From contig JAUNRQ010000009.1 in NCBI GenBank assembly GCA_030535605.1, positions 1 to 47,935 of the forward strand: DNA of 47,935 nt. The letters are read 5' to 3'. The notes beneath the pieces were generated by a model. The model did not search any database. It saw nothing but the letters and a program-made list of their open reading frames with translations, and was not told where the DNA came from. The DNA comes from Pseudoxanthomonas suwonensis. GTDB taxonomy: Bacteria > Pseudomonadota > Gammaproteobacteria > Xanthomonadales > Xanthomonadaceae. The translations under genes were made by a program, and so were the position numbers. Below, piece after piece: positions 8,845 to 16,980 of the stretch (positions are counted from its first letter, which is position 1; every line of letters starts with the position of its first letter).

Positions 8845-9795
8845 TCAAGCGAGCCCGTTGTCCGCGCCATGCACCGGATGGGTGTCGAGGAACGCGCGGA
8901 TCGCCGGCACCAGCACCTCGTGCTTGTCTTCCAGCACATAGTGGTTGGCGTCTTCGAAGGCATGCACTTCGGCCTGCGGCAGCGCTTTGCGGAAACCATC
9001 CAGGAAGTGCCTGTCGAACACGAAATCGCGCAGTCCCCAGGCGATGAAGGCAGGCACCTGCGCATGGCCGGGCAATGCGGCTTCCGAGCGCTTCAGCAGC
9101 GCCCAGGCGCGATCACCCTCGCGCAGAGGGATGTCCTGCATGAAGCGCAACGTGGCGATGGCCTTGTCCCAGCCGTCGTAAACGCCGGCATAGCCGCGGC
9201 GCACGGCCGCCGGCAGGCGACGCTCGGTACCCAGCCATGCCGCGCCGCGCGCAAACAGGTTGAAGCGCCGGATCGCCCAGCCACCAAGACGCGAATCGCG
9301 CCCCAGCGACAATTGCCAGGGCATCGGCTTGCTCGCCGGCAACGGAAACGCCGCGGTGTTGGTGATCACCAGCCGCCGCACCCGCCCCCAGCGTTCCAGC
9401 GCCCATCCGAAGCCGATCATCCCGCCCCAGTCGTGCACGGCGAGGGTCAGCGGCCCGTCGATGCCCAGGTGCCGCAACAGTGCGTCCACGTCCTCGATGC
9501 GCGAAGCCAGGGTGTAGTCGTAACGCGGCTGCGCGTCGGCGGCATCGTCGGGCCGATCCGACAAGCCCATGCCGACATGATCCGGCACGATGCAGCGGTA
9601 ACGATCCTTCAGGCCGTTGACCAGATGGCGCCAGTAGAAGCTCCACGAGGGATTGCCGTGCAGCATGAGGATCACTTCAGGAGCCGCCGCCTCGCCGTCG
9701 CGCGGGCCTTCGTCCAGATAGGACATGGCGATGCCGGGGCGCACGTCGAAGCGTTGCGGGGTGAAGGGATAGTCGGGAAGGTCACGCAATTCCAT
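8845..9795 (-). CDS. oleB: Olefin beta-lactone decarboxylase OleB (haloalkane-dehalogenase-like)
   Basis: A 316-residue alpha/beta hydrolase with the layout of haloalkane dehalogenases. OleB removes CO2 from the beta-lactone made by OleC, giving the internal cis-olefin. Counting from this start, the nucleophile is Asp122 in AVHDWGGMIGF, the oxyanion region is LHGNPSWSF (45-53), candidate catalytic acids are Asp257/Asp261 (WGLRDFVFD) and the base is His285 (EDANHYVLED). The same residues occur in true dehalogenases, so the function comes from the ole context. An upstream in-frame ATG at 9816 with GGAA 5 bases before it is a real alternative (7 extra residues). I chose 9795 because the family usually begins shortly before DYPF. 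Confidence 0.88.
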   Translation of the reverse strand: MELRDLPDYPFTPQRFDVRPGIAMSYLDEGPRDGEAAAPEVILMLHGNPSWSFYWRHLVNGLKDRYRCIVPDHVGMGLSDRPDDAADAQPRYDYTLASRIEDVDALLRHLGIDGPLTLAVHDWGGMIGFGWALERWGRVRRLVITNTAAFPLPASKPMPWQLSLGRDSRLGGWAIRRFNLFARGAAWLGTERRLPAAVRRGYAGVYDGWDKAIATLRFMQDIPLREGDRAWALLKRSEAALPGHAQVPAFIAWGLRDFVFDRHFLDGFRKALPQAEVHAFEDANHYVLEDKHEVLVPAIRAFLDTHPVHGADNGLA

Positions 9796-9886
9796 GGACG
9801 GATTGTAGGGGTGCATGCCAGTTCCGGCAGTCCCGGCGGCAGCGACGCGCTACTCTTGCCTCCTCACCTGCAAGGATCCGTGCGCC

Positions 9887-12754
9887 ATGGCCTTCCTCTT
9901 CCCCGCCCGCCTGCGCCACGCCGGCCTGTTGCTGGCCACCGCCGTGCTGATGGCGGCGCTTCCCGCCGCGGCAAACGAAACCGCGTCCATCACCCGTGGC
10001 GAGCTGGTGCCGGTGCAGACGTTCACCCTGGACAACGGCCTGGACGTGGTCTTCCACATCGACCGCTCCGACCCGGTGGTCGCGGTGGTGCTGGCCGCAC
10101 ACGTGGGCTCGGCGCGCGAGACGCCGGGGCGCACCGGCTTCGCCCACCTGTTCGAACACCTGTTTTTCCTGGACTCGGAAAACCTCGGCTACGGCGGCCT
10201 GGACCGCATGAGCGCGCGCATCGGCGGCAGTGGCGCGAACGGCTCCACCAGCACGGATGTCACCGATTACCTGCAGACCGTCCCCAACGACGCGCTGGAA
10301 AAGATGATCTGGGCCGAGGCCGACAAACTGGGCTACTTCATCAACACGGTCACCGACGCGGTGCTGGCCAAGGAGAAGCAGGTCGTCAAGAACGAAAAGC
10401 GCCAGAGCGTGGACAACCAGCCCTACGGCCACACCTACGCGGTATTGCTGGAGGCGATGTACCCGCAAGGCCATCCGTACAGCTGGCCGGTGATCGGCTC
10501 GCTGCAGGATCTGGATGCGGCCACGCTCGAGGACGTGCGCGGCTTCTACCAGCGCTGGTATTCCCCCAACAACGCCACGCTGGTGCTGGCCGGTGATTTC
10601 GACCCGGTGCAGGCCCGTGGCTGGATCGAGAAGTACTTCGGCGAGATCCCGCGTGGTCCGGAGGCCTCGCGCGCCGCGCCGCACCCGGCCGCCTTGTCCG
10701 AAAGCGTGCGCCTGATGCACGAGGACAACTACGCCCGCCTGCCGGAGCTGACGCTGGCCTGGCCCGGCGTGCACCAGGGCCATGCCGATGCCGCCGCGCT
10801 GGGCGTGCTGGCGCAGTACCTGACCGACGGCAAGGACGCGCCCTTGAACCGGGTGGTGATCGACGAGGCGCGGGTGGCCCCGGCGGTCAGCGCCTCGCAC
10901 GGGGCGCAGCAACTGGCGGGCATGTTCAGCGTGCGCGTGCGCGGCTTCGAGGGCGGCGACTTGGACCAGGTGCGGGCCGCGATCGATGCCGGCTTCGCGA
11001 AGTTCGAGACCGACGGTGTCGATGGCGAAGCCCTGCAGCGGATCAAGACCATGGGCGAGGCCAACCTGTACGGCAGCATGGGCAGCGTGCTGGGCAAGGG
11101 CCGCATGCTGGCGCAGGACAGTGCGCGATTGGGCGATCCCGCATGGATCGACACCGAGTTGCAGCAGTTGATGGCGGTCAGCGCCGACGACCTGATGCGC
11201 GTCTACCGCCAGTACGTCGCCGACCGGGCGCACGTGGCCACCAGCTTCGTGCCCCGGGGCCAGGCCGCGTTGGCCCTGTCCGGCTCCCGCCAGGCGACGG
11301 TGTACGAAGAGCCGATCATCGAAGGTGCCGAAGCCGCCATCGATGCCAGCGCCGAAACCCCGCAGTACCAGCGCACGCCGTCCAGCTTCGACCGCAGCGT
11401 GGAACCGCCCTCCGGCCCGGCCCCGGTGGTCACGCCGCCGGCCATCTGGAATGCCCGACTGGCCAATGGCGTGCAGCTGTCCGGCATCCGCAATGACGAA
11501 CTGCCGCTGGTGAACTTCCAGCTGTCCATCGACGGCGGTCGCCTGCTGGACGATCCGGCCAAGCCCGGCGCGGCGTCGCTGACCGCACGGATGCTCGACC
11601 GCGGCACCGCACAGCGCACGCCGGCCGAGCTGGAAAACGCTTTCAAGGCACTGGGCGCGAACGTCTCGGTCAACGCCTCCGACGAATTTTTCCTGATCAC
11701 CGGCAGCACCCTGGCGCGCAACTTCGCCGCGACCCTCTCACTGGTGACCGAGATGCTCACCGAGCCGCGCTGGGACGCCACCGAACTGGGCCTGGCGAAG
11801 GACGCGACGACGTCCGCCATCCAGTCCGCCCGCGCACAGCCGCTGGCGATCGCCTCGCGCGTGCATGCGTTGGTGCACTACGGACGGCAGCACATCCTCT
11901 CGCGCCATGCGCTGGGCACCGAACGCTCCGTGGCCGCGCTGACGAGCGAGGACCTGGCTGCCTACCTGGCACGCCTGTCCCCGGAACGCGCACGCCTGCG
12001 GGTTGTCGGCGACATCGACCGCGCCACTGCCGAAGCCGCCCTTGCCGGGCTGACGCAACGCTGGCGCACCCCGGCGACGGCCATGCCGCAGTGGCCGCAG
12101 CCGCAACGCCCGGAACGCACCACCATCCATTTCTACGACATGCCCAATGCCGCCCAGTCGGTGCTGCTGTACGCGCAGCCGGCAATGCCGCGCGCACATG
12201 CGGACTACTACCCGGCCAGCGTCGCCAACTACCGCCTGGGTGGCGGCGGCTTCGCCTCGCGGCTGATGCAGCAGCTTCGCGAAGGCAAGGGCTACACCTA
12301 CGGTGCCGCCTCGGGCTTCTCCGCAGGCCGCGACGGCGGTGAATTCCGCTTCCAGAGTTCGGTGCGCTCCAACGTCACCTTGGAAGCGGCCACGCTGGCG
12401 CGCGACATCATCCGCGACTTCGCCACCAGCTTCACCGCCGAGGACCTGGACGTGACCCGCAGCGCCATGGGCAAGAGCCGCGCCCGTGCCTTCGAAACGG
12501 CAGGTGCCAAGCTCGGCGTGCTGCAGGCGATCGGCGACTACGGCCTGCCGGCGGACTATCTGGCCACCGAAGCACGGGTGATCGAGGACATGACCATCGA
12601 ACAGGTGCAGGCACTGGCCAGGCGCTGGATCGACACCGACGCCATGCACATCGTCATCGTCGGCGACGCCGCCACCCAGCTGCCGCGCCTGCGCGAGCTG
12701 GGCCACGGCGAGCCGGTGCTGGTCAACGACACGGTGGCGGAGGCCGATCGCTGA
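9887..12754 (+). CDS. Secreted M16 family zinc metallopeptidase (insulinase/pitrilysin type)
   Basis: A 955-residue peptidase with a signal peptide (about 1-29, ending PAAAN). The inverted zinc motif HxxEH is at His87-Glu90-His91 (HLFEHLFF) and the third ligand is Glu170 (KNEKRQ), so the first M16 domain should be active. A second, catalytically empty M16 domain covers about 520-930, with the substrate-binding RY-like region (LREGKGYTYGAASGF). The product probably degrades peptides in the periplasm. AAGGA lies 10 bases before the ATG. The gene is on the opposite strand between oleB and oleA: divergent from oleB, convergent with oleA. No direct role in olefin synthesis is known to me. Confidence 0.92.
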   Translation: MAFLFPARLRHAGLLLATAVLMAALPAAANETASITRGELVPVQTFTLDNGLDVVFHIDRSDPVVAVVLAAHVGSARETPGRTGFAHLFEHLFFLDSENLGYGGLDRMSARIGGSGANGSTSTDVTDYLQTVPNDALEKMIWAEADKLGYFINTVTDAVLAKEKQVVKNEKRQSVDNQPYGHTYAVLLEAMYPQGHPYSWPVIGSLQDLDAATLEDVRGFYQRWYSPNNATLVLAGDFDPVQARGWIEKYFGEIPRGPEASRAAPHPAALSESVRLMHEDNYARLPELTLAWPGVHQGHADAAALGVLAQYLTDGKDAPLNRVVIDEARVAPAVSASHGAQQLAGMFSVRVRGFEGGDLDQVRAAIDAGFAKFETDGVDGEALQRIKTMGEANLYGSMGSVLGKGRMLAQDSARLGDPAWIDTELQQLMAVSADDLMRVYRQYVADRAHVATSFVPRGQAALALSGSRQATVYEEPIIEGAEAAIDASAETPQYQRTPSSFDRSVEPPSGPAPVVTPPAIWNARLANGVQLSGIRNDELPLVNFQLSIDGGRLLDDPAKPGAASLTARMLDRGTAQRTPAELENAFKALGANVSVNASDEFFLITGSTLARNFAATLSLVTEMLTEPRWDATELGLAKDATTSAIQSARAQPLAIASRVHALVHYGRQHILSRHALGTERSVAALTSEDLAAYLARLSPERARLRVVGDIDRATAEAALAGLTQRWRTPATAMPQWPQPQRPERTTIHFYDMPNAAQSVLLYAQPAMPRAHADYYPASVANYRLGGGGFASRLMQQLREGKGYTYGAASGFSAGRDGGEFRFQSSVRSNVTLEAATLARDIIRDFATSFTAEDLDVTRSAMGKSRARAFETAGAKLGVLQAIGDYGLPADYLATEARVIEDMTIEQVQALARRWIDTDAMHIVIVGDAATQLPRLRELGHGEPVLVNDTVAEADR

Positions 12755-12937
12755 GCGGCTGAACCCGGCATCCGGGCGGCCGGGGCGATGCAGCGCCGGG
12801 GCCGCCGGAACGCGGAAAACCCGCACCGTTCTGGCGTCAATCCAACGACGGGATGGACGCCCCCCTTGGCACCGGAAACGTCGCGCTTGGTGACCGCGGA
12901 AGAATCCACGGCGGCCCCCATGAGGAAATCGTTGTCG

Positions 12938-12955
12938 CCGGGACCGGTGTCCCGG
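12938..12955. terminator. Perfect hairpin between convergent M16 and oleA genes
   Basis: CCGGGAC, loop CGGT, GTCCCGG: a 7-bp stem with a 4-base loop in the 228-base gap between two convergent genes. No T-run follows on either strand, so intrinsic termination is only possible. The rest of this gap shows nothing else. Confidence 0.3.
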
Positions 12956-12982
12956 TCCGGATGACGCGTGTCGCGAAACCCG

Positions 12983-14002
12983 TTACCACTCCACCTCGGA
13001 CATGGTGCAGTTCAGGCCGGAGCCGATGCCCAGCAGGGCCACGCGGTCGCCCTTCTTGAGGCGGCCCATCTCGCGCAGCTTGCTCAGCACGATCGGCACC
13101 GAGGCCGGGCCGATATTGCCGTGCTCGCCAAAGATGGTCATGACCTTCTTCGGGTCGATGCCGAGGGCCTTGACCAGCGAAGCGGTGTGTACCTTGCTGA
13201 CCTGGTGGATGACGAACTCGTCGAGCTCGTCCACCACCCAGCCCAGCGCCTGACGGGCGGTGCTCCAGGTGGATTCGGCCAGCTTCATGCCTTCGCTCAG
13301 CAGCATGCGGGTGTCGGTGACCATGCCGTCGAGGTTGCCGCGGCACAGCTTGTTCCACTGCGTCGCGGCGCGGCTGACGCCGCCCTTGTAACGCGGCGCG
13401 CCCGGCGCCAGTTCCGCACGTGCCAGGACCATCGCCGCGGCGCCGGAGCCCAGCGTGAGCGTGGCCATTTCGTTGCGGAACTGCGCTTCGGTGGCATCCT
13501 CGCGCAGCAGCCGTTCGATGGTCTTCTCGTAGGCCAGGTCGGCGGTTTCGCCATCCACCACCAGCGCGTAGTCGATCTCGCCGCGCTCGATCATGCGGCT
13601 GGCGATGTCCATGCCATTGAGGAACGCCAGGCAGGCATTGGCGACGTCGAAGTTCTGGCAGGTGGCGGGCAGGCCGAGGTTGCCGGCCACGATCGAGGCC
13701 GTGGACGGCTCCAGATAGTCACGGCTGACCGAGGTGTTGACCAGCAGGCCGACCTTGTCCGGGTCGATGCCGGCATCGGCCAGCGCCTTCACACCGGCCA
13801 GCGTGGCGGCGTCCGAGGCCTGCATGCCGTCCTCGTCCCACAGGCGGCGGGCGTGGATGCCGGCGATGTCCTTGAACACGTCCACGCGGATGCCGAGGCG
13901 ATCAAGCGCAGGCTTGAGCCGGGCATTGAGCTCGTCCGAACTCAGGCGGCGCGGCGCATCGATATGCGCCAGGCCGGCGATGGCAACCTTCTGGAACAGC
14001 AT
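12983..14002 (-). CDS. oleA: 3-oxoacyl-ACP synthase III-like olefin synthase OleA
   Basis: A 339-residue thiolase-fold enzyme that performs head-to-head Claisen condensation of two fatty acyl-CoAs, the first step of olefin synthesis. Catalytic residues are visible: Cys124 (DVANACLAFLNG), His266 (EFVIHQVSK), Asn296 (FGEHGNIGPAS) and the OleA-specific Glu98 (RDYLEPSTAS), which FabH lacks. Their spacing equals that published for Xanthomonas campestris OleA (Glu117, Cys143, His285, Asn315), offset by 19. This makes OleA much more likely than FabH. The ATG at 14002 is clean. The gene is 79 bases downstream of the DUF1641 gene on the same strand and is separated from oleB by the oppositely oriented M16 gene. 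Confidence 0.94.
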   Translation of the reverse strand: MLFQKVAIAGLAHIDAPRRLSSDELNARLKPALDRLGIRVDVFKDIAGIHARRLWDEDGMQASDAATLAGVKALADAGIDPDKVGLLVNTSVSRDYLEPSTASIVAGNLGLPATCQNFDVANACLAFLNGMDIASRMIERGEIDYALVVDGETADLAYEKTIERLLREDATEAQFRNEMATLTLGSGAAAMVLARAELAPGAPRYKGGVSRAATQWNKLCRGNLDGMVTDTRMLLSEGMKLAESTWSTARQALGWVVDELDEFVIHQVSKVHTASLVKALGIDPKKVMTIFGEHGNIGPASVPIVLSKLREMGRLKKGDRVALLGIGSGLNCTMSEVEW

Positions 14003-14081
14003 TGGCAGGACGACCCGGCGCGAAACAAAGACCTGCCATGATAGCGCAAGCTCCGGATCACCGCCCCGCCGCGGTTCAGCG

Positions 14082-14525
14082 TCAGTCCTCCGGCATCGGC
14101 ATGGCGCCGTAGCGCGCCTGCCGTCCCAGCTGGGCAAGGATGGCCAGGGCCACGCCAAGGCCACGGCGCGCGTCGTCATCGCGGTTGATGCGACCGATCG
14201 CCTGCCACACGCTCGGCCCCTGTTCGTCGCGTCCGGCGACGTCCAGCGCGTGGTTGAGGCAATTGCTGCCATTGAATGCCAGCGCCGTCATGTCCTCGAA
14301 GTCCTTGGACAGCTTCTGGACGATGCCCTCGTCGGCCAGGTCGACCACGTCGGACAGCGCGGAAAGCAGGTCCACCACGTTGTGCATGCGACCGCCCTGC
14401 ACCAGCGGGGTGATCTTCTCGATCAGGGCGGTGATGCCCTCGACGGTCGCTTCGTCGTTGAGCTGCGGGTTCTCGCGCAGCAGCCGGGTGAAACGGCTTT
14501 CGGTGTCGTTGCTCGGGTTCATCAT
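14082..14525 (-). CDS. DUF1641 domain-containing protein
   Basis: A 147-residue helical protein without signal peptide or membrane segment. The middle (about 22-110: EGITALIEKITPLVQGGRMHNVVDLLSALSDVVDLADEGIVQKL) matches the DUF1641 pattern. In several archaea and bacteria DUF1641 genes neighbour sulfide:quinone-reductase-like flavoproteins, as here: the flavoprotein stop is 10 bases upstream. Function is unknown; it is probably a partner or regulator of that enzyme. GGAG precedes two consecutive ATGs, and the second (14522) has the better spacing, so the true start may be one codon later. Confidence 0.85.
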   Translation of the reverse strand: MMNPSNDTESRFTRLLRENPQLNDEATVEGITALIEKITPLVQGGRMHNVVDLLSALSDVVDLADEGIVQKLSKDFEDMTALAFNGSNCLNHALDVAGRDEQGPSVWQAIGRINRDDDARRGLGVALAILAQLGRQARYGAMPMPED

Positions 14526-14535
14526 GCTCTCCAGA

Positions 14536-15732
14536 TCAGGCCATGCCACGGGCGACCGCCCAGTAGCCACCACGGTTGAACGCCTTGCGCATCAATCCGC
14601 CGATCTTGGTCGGCGGCGTCGGCAGCACGTCGACGTCGTAGTCGTACCAGAGCGGCATGCCGGCCTCCAGGCCCATCTGCGCGACCGCCTGGACGCGGCC
14701 GTCGTAGGCGGCGACCGTGGTCCCCAGGCGCATCAGTCCGGCGATGTTGTCGCAGACCACCGGCGACTGGTTGTGGCAGCTGCCGCCGGCCTTGCTGATC
14801 GGCAAATCCACGGTGTCGCCCATGACGAACACGTTGGGCGTGCCTTCCAGCTGCAAGGTGGCGCGGTCCGTCGGCAGCCAGCCTTCGTCGTTCGGTGCCT
14901 GCGACGCGCCGGAGCGCAACACGGCATCGACCGCGCGAATGGGCGGTGTCTGCATGAGGATGTCGAACGGTTCCTCGCCGCCTTCTTCCGAATACGCCAC
15001 CTTGGTCTCCGGATCGACCCGCTGCAGGGTGAAGCCGCGCTTGTGGATGATGTTCTTCGCATCGAAGATCGCCGGCAGCACCTCGCCGGTGGCACGCTGC
15101 AGGAACAGGCAATTGCGGATCAGCTGCGAAATCGTCGGGTAGGTGTAGACCAGCTCGATGTTGTCGCGCACGCCACGCCGCCGCAGGAAGTCATCCAGCA
15201 TCAGCGTGGTCTCGATCGGCGCGATGCCGCACTGGTGCGGCACGTTGGGCGTGGTCGGGAAGGTCACGCCGATAAAGATCCGGCCCTTCTCGATCGTTTG
15301 CAGCTTGCGGTACAGCTGCAGTGCCGGATCGTGCTGATAGAAGTGGTCACCGGCGTCCTTCAGGCCGGGAATGCGTTCCGGCGATGGCACGCAGCCGGTG
15401 GACACCACCAGATAGTCGTAATCGCGATGATTGCCGGATGCCATGCGCAGGCGGCTGTCCTTGAATTCGAAGTCGGTGACCTCCTCGAAGGCCAGGTTGA
15501 CCTCCGGTCGCAGCAGCGAGTGCAACGGCCTTCGCAGTTCGTCCTTGTAGTACATGCCGAAGGCGACGTACATGAACGCCGGCTTGTAGTAGTGCCACGG
15601 GTTGTTGGACACGAGGGTGACGCGCGCCCGTCCGGCGCGGATCTCGGGTTTGAGCTTCGCGACCAGGTTGTTGGCCGTCATCGTGCCGCCGATGCCGCCA
15701 CCGACGACGATGATTTCCTGAGTGCGGGACAT
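14536..15732 (-). CDS. FAD-dependent sulfide:quinone reductase-like oxidoreductase
   Basis: A 398-residue two-dinucleotide-binding flavoprotein of the SQR/NDH-2 group. FAD motif VVGGGIGG at 9-16, ATG-like motif STGCVP (111-116), and the C-terminal FAD contact VFVMGDTVDLP (301-311). Cys114, Cys168 (PHQCGIAPIE, the position of a redox Cys in SQR) and Cys319/Cys327 could form a sulfide-oxidising disulfide. No clear amphipathic C-terminal anchor is seen. The likely reaction is oxidation of sulfide or another sulfur donor with electrons passed to ubiquinone at the membrane; alternatively it is a type II NADH dehydrogenase relative. The ATG at 15732 has GGAGGG 4 bases upstream. It lies 12 bases after the IscU-like gene and 10 before the DUF1641 gene. 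Confidence 0.85.
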   Translation of the reverse strand: MSRTQEIIVVGGGIGGTMTANNLVAKLKPEIRAGRARVTLVSNNPWHYYKPAFMYVAFGMYYKDELRRPLHSLLRPEVNLAFEEVTDFEFKDSRLRMASGNHRDYDYLVVSTGCVPSPERIPGLKDAGDHFYQHDPALQLYRKLQTIEKGRIFIGVTFPTTPNVPHQCGIAPIETTLMLDDFLRRRGVRDNIELVYTYPTISQLIRNCLFLQRATGEVLPAIFDAKNIIHKRGFTLQRVDPETKVAYSEEGGEEPFDILMQTPPIRAVDAVLRSGASQAPNDEGWLPTDRATLQLEGTPNVFVMGDTVDLPISKAGGSCHNQSPVVCDNIAGLMRLGTTVAAYDGRVQAVAQMGLEAGMPLWYDYDVDVLPTPPTKIGGLMRKAFNRGGYWAVARGMA

Positions 15733-15744
15733 GGAACCCTCCAA

Positions 15745-16317
15745 TCAGTGCGTGAGCGTGATGTCGACTCCTTGCTCCGGGGTTGCCGGGCGCGTTCCCT
15801 GTCGCGCCTGGTTGAACAATTGCTCGAGCGCATCGAACGGCAGCAAGGCCGAACCATGCCGCGCCGGCATGTGCTGGGCATGCGCGAACACCTCGAACTC
15901 GGGCCAGTCGCAACGGCCTTCCCCGCTGCGCAGCAACGCTGCCAGCTGCTCGCGGATGGTGGCGGCGCGCTCGCCGGTCAGGCCCGCTGCGCGGTCCAGC
16001 AGCATGGCGGTCGCCGCTTGCCCCAGCGAACAGGCCCGCACGCGATGGCCGAGCTCACGGATGCGACCGTCCTCGATTTCCGCATCCAGGGTGACGGTGC
16101 TGCCGCACGTGGGGCTGTGCGCCGTGGCCGTGAACGCAGGCGGCACGGCCAGACGACGGTCCCCCCGAACCCGCCCGACACGTTCCTTCAGTGCCTGGTA
16201 CAGGGTTGTCGCATCGGCCTGGGGGGTGCCGGAAACCATCGCCTCGGACGAGATCGGTTTCACCGGACCATACGCGCTTCGGATGACGTTGGCCAATGCC
16301 AGCGCCCGGCGCCGCAT
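15745..16317 (-). CDS. IscU/NifU-like iron-sulfur scaffold homolog lacking the third Cys
   Basis: A 190-residue protein whose core follows the NifU_N/IscU fold. Cys71 is in SPTCGSTVTLDAEIEDGRI (compare CGD in IscU) and Cys96 in RVRACSLGQAATAML. Where IscU has the third cluster Cys after a His (HCS), this protein reads His154-Gly155-Ser156. Another Cys136 lies in GRCDWPE, a different position. It may therefore bind sulfur or an incomplete cluster rather than a standard [2Fe-2S]. The N-terminal 30 residues extend beyond the usual IscU start, but GGAGG 4 bases before the ATG at 16317 supports the long form. It is first gene of the compact set with the flavoprotein and DUF1641 genes. Confidence 0.75.
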   Translation of the reverse strand: MRRRALALANVIRSAYGPVKPISSEAMVSGTPQADATTLYQALKERVGRVRGDRRLAVPPAFTATAHSPTCGSTVTLDAEIEDGRIRELGHRVRACSLGQAATAMLLDRAAGLTGERAATIREQLAALLRSGEGRCDWPEFEVFAHAQHMPARHGSALLPFDALEQLFNQARQGTRPATPEQGVDITLTH

Positions 16318-16471
16318 TCATCCTCCGGATGCGTTCGCGCCTCATGCCGCGCAACAAACGATGCGGCTGCGCCCCAGGCCACATGACTGCCGAAGAGGTC
16401 GCCTCAGCCCGTCGGGCGCGGCCTTGCACGCGGTTTGCGGCGGCAAGCGAATCCCGTCCGCCGCGCTGGCA

Positions 16472-16792
16472 TCAGTTGCCGGGGCAGCGCCAGACGGCCC
16501 AGTTCTGCACGCCGCCGGTCGGCTCGTTGACCGGCGAGATCGCGTTGCCACCCAGACCGGGCGCCTCGTTGCGGGCCAGTGTTTCCAGTTCCTCGCGCAC
16601 CTTCACCGCATTGCGGTAGTACACGTACAGGTTCTGCTTGACCGAGACTTCCACTTCAGCGCGCTTCTCGCACTGGCTGGGCGCGCTGCTGTAGACGCGC
16701 ACCGCGCTCGCGCCGGGCGCCATCTTCACCCAGGTGCAACCGGCAAGCAGGGACATCAGGGCGGCGGTGGCGAACAGTCGGCTGGAAACCAT
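16472..16792 (-). CDS. DUF4156-type lipoprotein
   Basis: A 106-residue predicted outer-membrane lipoprotein. The signal peptide MVSSRLFATAALMSLLAGC ends in a standard lipobox (LAGC), with Cys19 the lipidated residue. The mature part, about 88 residues, includes RVYSSAPSQCEKRAEVEVSV and ends in NWAVWRCPGN, a pattern seen in DUF4156/RcsF-like small lipoproteins; two Cys (about 41 and 103) may form a disulfide. No function is established. It stands alone, 154 bases from the IscU-like gene and 188 from the amidohydrolase. Confidence 0.75.
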   Translation of the reverse strand: MVSSRLFATAALMSLLAGCTWVKMAPGASAVRVYSSAPSQCEKRAEVEVSVKQNLYVYYRNAVKVREELETLARNEAPGLGGNAISPVNEPTGGVQNWAVWRCPGN

Positions 16793-16980
16793 GGCGTGGG
16801 GTCGTGGTTCTGAGGTCGGGGCGACTACCTTAGCCGCTGGCGACGGCACCGGAATGAATGTCGGCTTGCGCTGCGCGACGCCGGCATCCGGCGCAGTGAT
16901 CCCGTCGCCGCCGCGATCCGCAACGGGCCCGTGGACCGCGCCGTTGGCGACAGTACGTCCGGCCTGACCCACCAGCGCTC

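Noticed and set aside
12983..14002. Annotation as FabH (fatty acid initiation) rather than OleA
   Set aside because: The extra Glu98 and the catalytic spacing match OleA, and oleB, oleC and oleD are nearby.
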